Part shown: piece after piece, positions 1-12,147 of the stretch
Layout: every line of letters begins with the position of its first letter
Numbering within the stretch: the stretch's first letter is position 1
Assembly: GCA_021521415.1 (NCBI GenBank)
Contig: JAIQDT010005477.1
Coordinates: forward strand, 62,001-126,000
DNA from: Bidens hawaiensis
Lineage: Eukaryota > Streptophyta > Magnoliopsida > Asterales > Asteraceae
DNA length: 64,000 bases
Direction of reading: 5' to 3'
Notes under the pieces: generated by a model
The model's database searches: none
Seen by the model: the letters and a program-made list of their open reading frames with translations, nothing else
Told to the model about the DNA's origin: nothing
Position numbers and translations under genes: made by a program

Positions 1-754
1 TGTGGTTGTTATATGTTTTCCCAAATTTTAGTCCTTCATGACCCAAATGTTGCATGCATTTAACCTATGATGAATATTTTTCATTTACCATAGTATTCTC
101 AATATCAAGGGCTTCCTTTTGACTTTAATACTTCGTTAATTTATTTCATCTTTCAACCTTCTTTTAGATATTCTTTAATTCTAGAATTTCGTTATTTAAA
201 TTTATTCAATTATTTCATTGGTTATTGTTAACCCTGACGTTATATTATTTATCTTGATATTTGAAATCAAGGACTTGCTTATATATTCTTTTGTTATTTT
301 CAGTCCTTATAGTTTATTATTCTTGGTTTAAAAGCTTTCACATAAAAAAAATTATTTATCTTAACTCACAAGATGGGACGGATTATGTGGACCATCCGAC
401 GATAACGCTAATTATGGGTCGACACGTAATTATCCAAGTCCTCACATGGAAGATATAATAAGTATGTTGTGTGCAGTAACTCGAAACGTTGAATGATTTT
501 GTAGGACTGGACAAATGCATTATGATAAGGGCATGGTGGATACGCCGCTGGTACATTCTATATATAAGTGTCCTTGCCATATTCCTATTTGTGGCGTCTT
601 TCGGGTCATTCAAAGATTGACGTTATTGTTTTTATGTAATTGTGTATTTGCAAGATTATTAAAAAAAATTAACAACCTCTTGTATTAGTTGTTTTCTTTT
701 AAAATTTTATTTTTATTCTAATTTCGGGACGAAATTTCTAAAAGTTGTGAATCC
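1..754 (+). other. 3' untranslated part of an older LTR retrotransposon
   Basis: This AT-rich stretch has no convincing gene; the short open frames at 261-458 and 383-613 show no recognisable motif. Near its right edge (about 721-736) it holds a TTCGGGACGAAAT block. The same block, inverted, lies beside the polypurine tract of the intact Ty3 element at about 15751. An LTR-like TGTAAC start follows at 755. I therefore read it as the tail of a chromovirus-like element whose body lies left of the window. The lineage is inference. Confidence 0.4.
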
Positions 755-1290
755 TGTAACATTCGTTACTTTTCAAACCCGAAAATCCGACCCATTTTGA
801 ATTTTTGATTTTATATATTTATAATATAAAATTCTTAAGCTTCGTTTCGATGTATTATTGTTTATTTATTTATTGTTATTAAAGTGTTTCCGATGTTCCA
901 AGTTCGTTGTTCACACGTTTAGTATTTCTTTCAATCAATGTTTACCAGTTAATTGATCCTCAAGCTATCGGGTTTAATGCGAGATTAACGCGAATATAAC
1001 TATAAATACTTTCGTATACTTTTAACAAGTATTTATAACTTAAAGGTTCAATATATAAATATAAAACTTTAATTCAGTTTAATATAGTGAAGAAACTAGA
1101 GGGACTGAACTTGCAATTAACTTAAACTAATAACATATTTATAAAAACAACACAACCCTCCCTTTTCGTACCCTGTTTTCATGTCACCAACTCTGGCCGC
1201 CGTAACGCCACCGGAGAATATATAAATCTCATTTTTTTAATATTGTTTGACCCATAAAATCATCCTAACTTAATTTGGCATCGATATTAC
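755..1290 (+). repeat. Chromovirus-like LTR, left fragment
   Basis: The LTR starts with TGTAAC and is broken at 1290 by the hAT transposon. It resumes at 26395 and ends near 28313, directly before a primer-binding site. Without the insertion its length is about 2.45 kb. No gene lies here. It carries the left half of the hAT target duplication (GATATTAC at 1283-1290). The start is inferred from the TG and the preceding conserved block. Confidence 0.5.
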
Positions 1291-1956
1291 CAGGGCCGGC
1301 TCCAGGGTGGTGCAACCCGCACAACCGGCCAGGGCACTTACTTTTCTGGGGCACATTTTATATTCATATATATTTTTTAAAATTTTTTTATAGAATAGGA
1401 ATAAATATTAATCTCATTATTACATATTAGGCCCAATTTTTGTGTTACCATAATCCATTTGTGGTATTGGGCCCAAATTAATTAAAAAAATATATATAAG
1501 AAAAATTATAATAGTATACCGATTGAATTGACGGACGGATACACGATTGAGTAGCCAGCAGCCCAAAATATAAACCCTAATTGACTAATTGTGGCCTACC
1601 TAGTTGTGAAGAAGGAAATAACAGATTACGGAAGCGTAAGGGGACGGAGTACGGACGCCGACGGTCGATGGAGACACGGAATCCACGGACTCACGGAAGG
1701 ACGGACGAATAATATAGAAGCTTGATCTGAAGAGGGATGGATGAAGTGGTCAGAAGCTTGATTTGATTGAGTAGCCTTCAGGAGTGTTGAGTCTTGAAGA
1801 AAGTTGAAGACTTGAGGTAGGTAAGGTGTATGCGGTATGTTATAATGTTAACTTGGAAGACTTGAAGGTAGGTAAGGTATATGCAGTATTATAATGTAAA
1901 ACATTAATAATGTTAACTTATATTGCTATTATATTTATTTGTTTCCAGCCACTACT

Positions 1957-1964
1957 TTAATAGG

Positions 1965-2012
<48 letters not shown>

Positions 2013-2037
2013 CCTATTAAATATATATATATAATAT
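1957..2037. repeat. AT microsatellite with flanking inverted repeat
   Basis: A run of alternating AT is bordered by TTAATAGGTATATA on the left and its inverse at 2007-2020, making an AT-rich palindrome of about 64 bp. It lies in the 5' noncoding part of the hAT element. It is probably a replication-slippage product. Confidence 0.8.
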
Positions 2038-2160
2038 TGATTTATTTAATATTTTAATATAGATATGTATATAAGTGCAATTGTGTATTATACTATTATG
2101 TATAATGTATACTTGATTAATTGAGTATAATTAATAATTTTGCTTTGAAATAATAGGAAT

Positions 2161-4667
2161 ATGCCTCCTAAACAGCTATCTGGTGCTCAAAAGCGTAAAA
2201 AAAGAAAACGAGATGATGCAATAAAAAAGTTTAAAGCTGTGCTATGCATAAATTTATACAAAAACTGGCAGTTGAAAAGCCTATTGAAGAGCAAGAGGTT
2301 GAAGAGCAAGAACATGTTAATGAACAAGATCATGTGGAAGTAGTAGTTGAAGAGCCGGAAGATGAAGAGCATGTTGCGGCTAAATTAAATGAAGAGCATG
2401 TCAAGCATAATCACGTTAATATATTTGATCCAAAAAGGTGGGAAGGACTTAATTCTGATGAGATTAAACTTTTGGTTGAGAAAGGTCCTAAAAGAGATAA
2501 TAATATAGTAAATGGTCCGTATGATAAGCATAAAAGACGATTTTCATCAGCTTTATATACAAGAACTTTATCAAATTTGGAGAAATGTGATCGCCCATGG
2601 CTAGTATATTCAATAGAGGTAGACAAGATATTTTGTTTTTGTTGTAAAGTGTTTAGAAAATGGCTCCCAAAATTCAATTTGGATGGGGAAGGTTATAATA
2701 ATTGCACCATGCTTCCACTAGTGTCAAAAACCATGAAGTTTCCTTGGATCATCTCACAAATATGAATAGTTGGTTTGATATGCGTAAAAGATTAAAGCTG
2801 AACGAAACAATTGATAAAACCTAGTACGAGCAATTCAAGAAAGAAAGAGACTATTGGATACAAGTACTTTTAAGAATCGTTGCATTAGTCAAGTTTCTTG
2901 CTAAAAATAATTTAGCATTTCGTGGAACAAAAGAAAAGTTGTATAAAAAAGGTAATGGTAATTTTTTTTTACTTCAGCCACATTGTAACTAATTTACTTC
3001 TTATTTGAATTTGTTTTTAATAGGTAATGGAAATTTCTTTGGTCTTGCTGAAATTTTGGAAGAGTTTGACCCTGTTATCAAAGAGCATGTCCGACGGATC
3101 ATAAATGATGAGGTTCATGTTCATTATCTTGGACACAACATCCAAAACGAGTTAATTTTTATGTTGGCTCAAGAAATTAAAAAAGAAATCATAAAGCAGA
3201 TAAAGGAAGCAAAATATTATTCAATCATATTGGACTGCACTCCAGATTCAAGTCACCAGGAATAGATGACTATAATTGTGAGGTATTTAAAGTTCTCTTC
3301 TAATTCGGTTACTGTCGAGGAGTCCTTTTTAGGGTTTTTGGATGTTAATGATACCATGGGGAAAGGATTATTTGATATTACAGTTGAGGAGTTAAAGTCT
3401 CTTGGTTTAGAACTAGATGATATGCATGGTCAAGGTTATGACAATTGAGTAAACATGAAAGGAAAACACCAAGGAGTGCAAACGAGATTTTTAAACAAGA
3501 ATTCTAGTGCATTTTACACTCCTTGTGGTTGCCATTCTCTTAATCTTACATTATATGATATGGCTACCATTTCTACTAAAGGAAACAGTTTTTTTGGAAA
3601 GATCCAACGTATGTATACTATCTTTGCAAATTCTAATAATCGATGGCAAATTTTGAAAGATAATGTTAAATCTTAGAGTCAGAAGTCTTTGTCTCAAACG
3701 CGTTGGGAAAGTCGTGTTGAAATTGTTAAAGCTATTAAATTGCAACTTGCTGATGTATGAGAGGCTTTACTTGAAGTTGGAGAAAAATATGGTGAACTTG
3801 CAATTGTAGATGAAGCAACTATAATAGCAGAAAATATTGGTTTTGACTTTTTGGTATCAATTATCATCTAGTATGAAGTGTTAGACAAGGTGAATATAGT
3901 GAGCAAAAGGTTGCAATCGAAAGATATACACCTAGAGATTGCTATTAAAGAAATAAAGAGATTGATTGACTTCTTCAAGGAATTTAGAGAAAATGGTTTT
4001 TCAAAAACAATAGATGAAGCTGAGAAGATTGCTTTTGAAATGGGCATCGACCCGATATTTGCACAAAAACGTGTAATTAAAAGGAAAAAACAAAGTCATG
4101 AGTGTTCAAGTAGCCAAGAAGCTTCATTTACTCCTCAAGAGAATTTTAGAGTAAATTATTTTTTATATATTATTGATCAAGCTATTACTTCTCTTGAGAC
4201 AAGATTTGATCAATTCAAAAATTATGAGAAATTATTTGGATTTTTGTTTCCATAAAACTTGAGGGGAATTGAAGATGAAGATCTTAAGTTATCTTGTAAT
4301 TTTCTTGAAAATGCACTAAAGTTTGACGGAAGATCGGATATTGATGGTGAGGAGCTTTATATGGAATAAGCTCATTAGACCATTATATACCATGGAATTA
4401 TTGATGTTTTAAAGCATTTGAACGAGACCCAAGAAAATTTCCCAAATGCAAAGATTGCATATAGAATATTGTTAACTATTCTAGTCACAGTGGCATCAGT
4501 AGAAAGAAGTTTTTCAAAGTTGAAGTTATTAAAATCTTATTTACGATCCACAATGTCCCAAGAAAGACTTAATGGATTGGCGATGATAACCATCGAGAGC
4601 GAAATATTAGATAGTATAAACTACGAAGAAGTGATCAAACAGTTTGCTATCAAGAATGCTAGGAGAG
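2161..4667 (+). pseudogene. hAT transposase (TTF zinc finger, DUF4371, dimerisation domain), broken
   Basis: The start MPPKQLSGAQKRKKRKR is typical of plant TTF-type/ZMYM-like hAT transposases. In order I see a basic N terminus; an acidic stretch after a frameshift near 2240-2280; a TTF-type finger (CDRPW...CFCCKVF, about 2585-2660); a DUF4371 and RNase-H-like core (about 2840-4250); and the C-terminal hAT dimerisation region (SVERSFSKLKLLKSYLRSTM, about 4493-4553). From 3005 on, one frame runs through at least six in-frame stops, near 3263, 3446, 3674, 3758, 3869 and 4253. The last codons are split by the Sirevirus: the frame continues at 26203 and stops at 26220-26222. In an active copy it would bind the element ends and catalyse cut-and-paste transposition. 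This copy cannot make a full protein. Confidence 0.85.
2952..3023 (+). other. Probable intron in the hAT transposase
   Basis: The coding frame before 2952 ends in KKG. The same GTAATGG sequence occurs right after the donor and right after the AG at 3022-3023. Removing the 72 bases (GT...AG, T-rich before the AG) gives a continuous [10 protein letters not shown] reading that fits the family. The intron call is inferred from frame and splice signals. Confidence 0.6.
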
Positions 4668-5081
4668 TGTTGGTGCATAAATGTCAGTAGTTCATAGTCT
4701 AGTGTCTGTAATCGAGTCTGTAATGTTATTTATGTTTTAGTACAAGCGAAGTTGTCAACAAGTTCGCCTAAGCGAACTTGTTGAACAAGCGAAGTTATGG
4801 ACAACTTCGCCTGAACATATCAGGCGAAGTTGTCGTGTATTTATATATAGCTTACGGCTTGGTTTAGAGTTGGTCGTTGAATCGGTTGGTTGTTCAAGTT
4901 AGTCATTTGAGTTGAACGTGTGTTTTGTAACAGTGATATTTACATCACGTGAGTTCAGTTATAATATATAACATGTTTCGTGTATTCGTGTGTTTGTGTT
5001 CTATACTCGTAACGATCTACGCAGGGATTCCGCACCTGAGTAGACCGCGATATCTCGTGCGATCCGTCCAGGGAACCTACA
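4668..5081 (+). repeat. 5' LTR of Sirevirus A
   Basis: The LTR runs TGTTGG...CCTACA and has the same length as the 3' copy at 25784-26197. Its U3 holds a dense set of GCGAAGTT/AACTTCGC inverted repeats just upstream of a TATA box. It is followed three bases later by the primer-binding site. Confidence 0.95.
4745..4850 (+). promoter_or_regulatory. LTR promoter A: palindrome cluster plus TATA box
   Basis: Four GCGAAGTT/AACTTCGC copies and several GCGAACTT variants lie between 4745 and 4833. The last pair forms a perfect inverted repeat with 14-bp arms and a 5-bp loop (4801-4833). A TATA sequence (TTATATATA, from 4841) follows within about 10 bp. The cluster is repeated in the 3' LTR at 25861-25966. 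Palindromes upstream of the TATA box have been reported for Sirevirus LTRs; that these ones bind a factor is inference. Confidence 0.75.
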
Positions 5082-5083
5082 AT

Positions 5084-5095
5084 TGGTATCAGAGC
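5084..5095 (+). other. Primer-binding site of Sirevirus A (initiator tRNA-Met)
   Basis: TGGTATCAGAGC follows the LTR end after ATT and matches the complement of the 3' end of plant initiator tRNA-Met. It primes minus-strand DNA synthesis. Confidence 0.95.
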
Positions 5096-5279
5096 ATTTG
5101 CTCGATTGTGAGGTTCGGGATATTCACGCGGGTATAGATTTCGTCCCGTTTCGACTATTCGCGGGACGTGTTTTCGTGTTTCTAAGTCAATCTTACCTAC
5201 TACCACAGTATTCAAGCCTTTGCACCATCAAAAACCTTGTTAAATCCAGATTCCAGATCTTCAAAAACGTCCGTGTTCA

Positions 5280-5545
5280 TCAGGCGAAGTTGCCGTCACT
5301 GTACGTAGGGTTTCGGCGAAGATATAAGGTTAAGCGAAGTTATCCACAACTTCGCCTACCTTCACAAGTTCGCCTGTATCAGCGAAGTTATCTACAACTT
5401 CGCCTCATTCCTAAGTTCACTTACCTTAAGCGAAGTTAAGAATCAGCGAAGTTAATCAGCAGAGTTAGCAGCGAAGTTCTTCAGCGAAGTTCTCTACAAC
5501 TTCGCCTACTTCAAGCGAAGTTATCCGTAACTTCGCCTACAGTAC
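5280..5545 (+). repeat. GCGAAGTT/AACTTCGC array in the leader of Sirevirus A
   Basis: About twelve copies of the octamer occur in either orientation in 265 bp, several paired as hairpins with 4-bp loops (for example about 5512-5540). It lies between the primer-binding site and gag, in transcribed leader RNA. The motif is absent from gag and pol of the same element, so it is not simple base composition. Confidence 0.85.
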
Positions 5546-5590
5546 TTAAAAAAAAAATTTACTTTACAGGTTTCTTACTTTTCGGAAAAG

Positions 5591-8212
5591 ATGTCGTCGA
5601 TCAACATCTCTGAGTTAGTGAAGATGGAAGTTGAAGCAGGGTCGGCTACCAAGGCACCAAGATTGCTGAAGGGAACCGATTTCGTTGCATGGAAGGATCG
5701 GTTCATACAGTACGTCAAATACCAGGATGCGAAGATGTGGGTATGCATCCAGGATGGTTATATTCTACCAATTATGGAGTATGAAGGTCGTGACCAAATC
5801 AAGAAGTATAGTAAAATGGAAGAAGAAGAGAAGAAGATGTATGAGGCTGAGAGCAAGGCTCATGCTGCTATTACCATGGCTCTTCCACAGGATATCCTTC
5901 ATACTTTTAGGAAGTACACTTCAGCAAGGGAGCTTTGGGAAGCCCTTGAGAGCATATTTGAAGGAAATGTAGGAATCCGGGCTTCAAAAATAAAACTGCT
6001 CAAGACCCAGTTCTCAGTCTTCAAGTATTTGAAGAATGAATCATTAGATGATATCATCACTCGATATTATCATCTGATGACTGAACTGAGCAACTATTCC
6101 ATTTCTTACAGAGAAGAAGAGATTGTTGAGAAGCTTCTAGATGCTCTCCCACCAAAATGGGAGATGTACACTGTGCTGATGAGGGAAGACAAAGACTTTC
6201 CCACATATGATCTAGAAACGGCAGTCAACAAGCTCAGAACCTTTGAGCTTAACATGGCCAGAAAAGAGACCTCTATGGATCAGGTTCAAGATCCAGGTAT
6301 GTATGGAGCTAAAGTCAACACTAGCTCAGGCTCAAAGACTGAATCGGCTGCTTACTACTCGAAAGGAGAGTCGGGCTCCAACTCATCACATGAGGGGCAT
6401 GTGTCAGTTAACACAAATGGGGATGTGTGCTATGTAGCAGCTGGATCTAGTGGTTCTCAACCCCAGGCAAGCAAGAGTAGTTGCTCTTCAAGTGCTCCCA
6501 GCAACAACTACTCCAAGATGCCTATGAGTGTCAAGTCTGCTGAAGAGCAGTTCGGCCTCTATGCTTCTTTCATTGCTTCCTATGAGAACTATATTCAAGG
6601 GAAGATTGTTGATCCAGCTATGTTGGATGAAGATTACGATCAGATTGATGCTGACGATATGGAAGAAATGGATCTACAATGGCAGATGGCCATGATTGTA
6701 AGGAGGGTGAAGAGGTTTATGAATAAGACCGGTAGAAAGTTTGTCGGAGGAAGACCTGGGTTCGACAAGTCAAAGGTAAGGTGCTACAATTGTCAACAAA
6801 ACGGTCACTTCGCAAAAGAATGCAGGAATGAGCGTGTAGAACGAAGTCAGGGTAGGTCTCCACAGCAAAGTGAGGGTAGAAAAGATTACAGTGCCATGAT
6901 GTCTAGAGCAGATGGAGAATACAACTGGAACATGCTTTCTAAAGAATCTTTCGAGCAAGCAAATTTGGCAAAGGTTGAAACTGAAGAAAGTGAGAGGGCT
7001 ACCAAAGAAGAAAAAGCTCTTATGGCAGATGACAATGACCAGCTCTCCGAGGTATGTTCTAAACCTATATGTTCAAAATGTGAGAACTTGTCTGAGCAAC
7101 TAGCAACCATAACTGATCAGTATGTTAGGTTGGATGCTGAATTTAAAACCTTAAAAGAAGATCATCACTTTATTAAATCAAGAGAAAATAACTATAAAAT
7201 TAAAATAAAAGCTTGTGAAAAAGATGTTAAAAGTTTAAAAACTAAACTTGCTGAAAAGATTGAAGTGATTGATTTAAGTTATGAGGTTTTGGAAGAAAAG
7301 ACCAAACTAATTGCTGAGAGAGAAAAACAGATTGCTGACCACCAGGTGAAAGTGGTGGAACTAAATCGAAAACTGGAGCAGTTCAGAAATTCTTCTGCTA
7401 TTCTTGATCACCTTGTTAGTGATCAAGGTTCCTCTACTAAGAGAGGAGGAATCGGTTAACATGAGGTTCCACCACCGTACAATCACAATTACACTTTTAA
7501 CCCTAGTGTTCAGAAATCTGTTGATTTTGAGGTTGCTCAGACAGTGCCAATTAAAGTAACTGTTAAAAAACCAAATGTTAGTGAAGGCGAAACAAGTTCG
7601 TCTGTTTCAAGTGTTGAAATTTCTGATCAAAGTCCAGTCTCGTCAGATTCGGATAAGTCATCCGAGTCTGGTAAGGCAAAAGAGGAGGTTGTGTTACCCA
7701 AGAGTGGAGAAAAAGATAAAACGAATAAAAAGAGTACTCCACTAAACCCGTACGTCCCACCTTATGTGAGACGAACGGGCGGTAATATAGCCTCGACATT
7801 TAAAACACCGGTTGATAAAAAGGTTGAGCATAGGTGTTGTTTTAGATGTAATCAGTTAGGACATCTTGTTGCAAATTGCCCTCTGAAGCAGCGATTCAGA
7901 GGTGTAAGGCCTACTAAAGCTGAGAATAAACCTAATGATAATTATCATACTGCTAAATATGAAAACTGTTCAAAATTCAAAAATGTGAATAATTCAGGTT
8001 TTCATAGAAACAAATCTCAGTTTTACACTTCTAATAACCAAACCACAAGCTATAATACTTTCAATTCTCAAAGGTTTGGAAGGCCTTACAATCAATCTTC
8101 AATGAGATATCCTAATGGGACTTACAGGAGTTATCGAGATACTAACTTTGGAAAGCCAAAGTTTGGGATGTATAGATCCAAGACCAATTGGTCTTGGGTC
8201 CCTAAATTTTAA
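5591..8212 (+). pseudogene. gag of Sirevirus A (capsid/nucleocapsid), one in-frame stop
   Basis: The ATG starts MSSINISELVKMEVEAG. A UBN2/DUF4219-type Copia gag domain covers about residues 25-230 (FVAWKDRFIQYV, ELWEALESIFEG). A first CCHC zinc knuckle (CYNCQQNGHFAKEC) is at 6782-6823 and a coiled coil at about residues 490-605. After the stop TAA (7457-7459) the same frame stays open to 8212 with a second knuckle (CFRCNQLGHLVANC, about 7838-7880) and a basic Tyr/Asn-rich tail. The whole is about 873 codons, long for Copia gag but usual for Sireviruses. Gag packages element RNA into cytoplasmic particles. The stop, probably a Tyr codon changed to TAA, would remove the second knuckle. Confidence 0.88.
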
Positions 8213-11200
8213 TCTTTTGCTTTATTGTGCAGGAACAGTTGAACAGGGCTGCCAACAATCTTTGGGTTGTAGATAGCGGCTGTTCCCAGCACATGACGGG
8301 TAACAAATATCTGTTACACGATTTGAAACCTGTTCAAGGAGGGAGAGTAAGTTTTGCCGGAGAAAGTGGAGGCAATATTACTGGAAAGGGAACGGTGTCG
8401 AACGGAAAGATGACGTTGGAGAATGTCAACTTTGTAGAAGAATTGAAATACAATCTGCTAAGTGTGTCGTAGATTTGTGATAAGGAGTACACCGTTCATT
8501 TTACAAAGAACGAGGCGATTGTGTTGAAACCAGGTTTTCAGATACCTGAGGAGTGGATTTTAATGAAGGCTCCACGTGAAAGAAATACGTACACTATGGA
8601 TATGAGATCAACTGAAATGGCCACGGCAGATTCATGCCTTATGACAAAAGCGAGTGAAACAGAGTCCGAATTGTGGCATAGGAGAATGGGGCACATTCAT
8701 CTTCGGAAGATGAACCACATTGTCAGGAATGGGCTTGTGCTGGGCGTTCCCTTGAAAAATTTCAATTTTGAAGATAAATGTATAGCGTGCAAGAAGGGAA
8801 AGCAGCACAAGAAATTCCATCTCACCAAGAAAGTAAATTCAATTGCCAGTACTCTAGAATTGCTTCACATGGATCTCTTCGGTCCCGTGTATGCAAAAAG
8901 TCTAGGAGGTACTTCATACTGCTTGGTGATCACTGATGACTACTCACGATACTCGTGGGTATATTTCCTGAAATCAAAAGATGAAACGGCTCAGATGGTG
9001 AAGAATTTGATTACCAAAGTTGAGAACGTTATGGATAAAAGGGTTAAGTTCATCAGAAGTGACAATGGAACAGAGTTCAAGAATTTTGTGATGGAGATCT
9101 TCTGTCTTCAGAGAGGGATTGAACACCAATACAGCGCTCCGTATACACCGCAACAGAATGGAGTGGCTGAAAGGAAGAATAGAACGTTAATTGAAGGAGC
9201 CAGAACTATGCTGGCTGATTCGAAGCTTCCTGTGGTGTTTTGGGCTGAAGCTGTTGCTACAGCTTGTTATGTTCTGAATAGGGTCTTAACTGTTAAAAGA
9301 CTTGGTAAAACGTGTTATGAGCTTATGCATGGGAGAAAGCCCAACTTGAGTGGTCTTGAACCATTCGGGTCCCCTTGTTCGATTTTGAAGACAAATTCTA
9401 AATTTGGTGAAGTAGCCGATGAAGGAATCTTAGTCGGTTATGTTGTTGGGACTCCCAACAGACGTGTCTTCAACACATCGACAAGCAAGATTGAGGTGGT
9501 GTGTAACACAGATATCACAAGTTACCAACCGCCAAAACCAAGCAACGGACCTGTGGAGTTTTTCGACTATGTTAAACTTTTTAAGTCTTTTAACATACCG
9601 GATTTAGATATCTCTGAAGAAGAAGAAAGAGTTGCTACGAAGATGATCCTTGATGAGGAAGAAAATTTATTGCAAAGACAGCTGATTGATAAATGTCAAC
9701 CTTCCTCATCAAATACTATCGATACCCCTGCTGCCTCAACTGAAGAAGAATTTATCAATCCTTTTCACTCTCAGCATGAAACAACCATTGACGAGCTCTC
9801 TTCTAACTTGGAAGACAATTTGCATGTCGGTTCTGTTCCGACCACGAGAATTCATAAAGATCACCCTTTGGAGAATGTGATTGGTGATGTGTCCTCCGGT
9901 GTACAAACAAGACGTAGCTTGGATGAGCACACCTGTGTTTACACAAGCATTAAGGAGACTGGAATAATCAACGAATGCTTGTACCCCTGCTTTATCAGCC
10001 AGATTGAACCGAAAAATTATCAAATGGCTTTAAAGGACAGCTCGTGGGTCGAAGCCATGCAAGAAGAGTTGGCTCAGTTCAAGAAAATGGAAGTTTGGGA
10101 TTTGGTTGAAAAACCGAAGCATGTGCATGCGATAGGCACAAAATGGGTGTTTAAGTGCAAGGGAGATGAGAAAGGGATTATCATAAGAAACAAGGCGAGG
10201 CTAGTTGTGAAAGGATTCAATCAACAAGAGAGGATTGATTATAATGAAGTGTTCGCTCCTGTCGCAAGGTTGGAAGCCATAAGATTGTTTTTGGCGTTTG
10301 CTGCATATAAAAAGATGAAGGTATTTCAGTTGGATGTGAAGAGTGCGTTTCTGAATGGGAAAGTTGATGAGGTAGTGTATGTTGAGCAACCTCCGGGTTT
10401 TCCTGACCCAGACTTTCCTGATCACGTGTACAAGTTAAGCAAGGCATTGTATGGATTACATCAGGCACCTCGTGCCTGGTACTCAACTCTGTCAGACTAC
10501 TTGCTTGAAAATGGGTTTGAAAGAGGTCAGATAGATAGCACGCTGTTTGTGAAGAGACAAGGAAGCGACTTCCTGCTAGTGCAAGTCTACGTGGATGACA
10601 TTATTTTTGCTGCATCAAAAGTCTCCATGTGTCAAGATTTTGAGGCCGTCATGAAGAAAAGGTTTGAAATGAGTGCTATGGGTGAACTAACTTTCTTTTT
10701 AGGATTGCAGGTTGATCAAAAGAAGGATGGGATGTTCATTCACCAGACCAAGTATGTCCATGATGTGCTCACACGATTCAAGATGGAGGACAGCACTCCA
10801 TTCGACACTCCTATCTGCGTCAATCACAAATTGGGTGCTGAGTCAGACGGCAAACCCAAAGGAATCTCACATGAAAGGTGTGAAGAGGATCTTGCGGTGT
10901 CTCAAGGGCAAACCGAAGCTGGGGTTGTGGTACCCGAGAGGAGGAGACTTGGAGCTAGTCGCCTACACGGACTCTGATTATGGTGGGTGCAATCAGAGTC
11001 GGAAGTCAACAACAGGAGGATGTCAGTTTCTTGGTGGCAGATTGGTGTCGTGGCAATGCAAGAAACAGACTTCGGTCGCAATTTCAACCTGTGAAGCAGA
11101 ATGCATGGCAGCATCCAACTGCTGCTCCCAGGTTCTTTGGATACAACAACAGATGCTCGACTAACACAGCTGCTATCTCAGTAACTAACAATCCCGTGAA

Positions 11201-11381
11201 ACATAGTAAAACTAAACATATTGACATACGTCATCATTTCATACGGGATTGTGCTAAGAAGAAACTGATAGTGTTTGAAAAGGTGGATACGCTTGATAAT
11301 TTCGCTGATCTTTATACTAAAGCGTTTGATAAAACAAGATTTCAAAACCTTATCGAGCTAAATGGGGTCACTATCGCTTAA
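8206..11381 (+). pseudogene. pol of Sirevirus A: protease, integrase, reverse transcriptase, RNase H (broken)
   Basis: pol is in the -1 frame relative to gag, overlapping its end. Protease: WVVDSGCSQHMTG (about 8263-8301), the Copia DSG active site. A TAG at 8470-8472, probably from CAG, stops it. From 8521 one long frame holds the HHCC integrase finger (LWHRRMGH...CIACKKGKQ), the DDE core with LLHMDLFGP, IRSDNGTEF and GVAERKNRT, and RT with YVDD near 10590. Near 10850 an internal deletion with a frame change joins RT to the end of the RT/RNase H linker. RNase H follows (AYTDSDYGGC, SISTCEAE), with a second small deletion near 11160 before NTAAISV and DNFADLYTKAF. Integrase catalytic residues look intact, but the deletions prevent a working polyprotein. 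Confidence 0.9.
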
Positions 11382-12101
11382 AAATATGTCGGTTGCATCA
11401 GTTTGAAGGACTTGTCTTCGGATATGTTTTGGTCCTCATTTTCTACTTGTAGATTTTGAGGATAGCCATTAACCGGATTACTGATTGTGACCGGGGCGGT
11501 TTATGATGAGTTTTCATTCTTTCGCTTAAAATTAGTCGATCATACTTAGTTATAAGGACACATACTAGTATGTGGTCGGTCCAGCTGATCCATTGGATCT
11601 TCGGGATAGCCGTTTACCTGAAGACTTTGTTTTGGTCGGGGCGATTAATGTTAAAATTTTAAAAAAAAATTAAAAAAAAAATGGGAAATGAAATTATTTT
11701 TCAAGTCTACTACTTCGTAAGAAGTACGTTTGCTATGTTAAACGGAAAATTGATCCAACCTTGGAAAATGATAGATATACTGATTCTGTGTGCTTAACTA
11801 GTGAAGTTATTAGGCTTAAAAGGCTTTAGGACAGTCATTGTATGTCAAGGTAACTTTTTATGGTGCGTAAAAGTAGATGTGATACAAACTAAAACTACTT
11901 GATTTTACGTGGAAACTCCTTAAGAGTTTTGCTTGTCTTCATTTTTATCTTTCCAAGTGATAGGCAGAAAAGCAATTACCCAGTCATACACGAGCCCATG
12001 AGTGTTCTGATTCCCGTGGAGATAGTGTTTCAAGAAACTGCAGTGATCCAGATTCGGGACTTGCAGTTGGTTACTACTCTGAAGTCTATGTAAAGTTTAT
12101 C

Positions 12102-12147
<46 letters not shown>

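Noticed and set aside
8200..8230. Programmed -1 frameshift between gag and pol of element A
   Set aside because: The overlap sequence CCTAAATTTTAA is not a good slippery heptamer in the gag frame; a simple indel or stop change is more likely.
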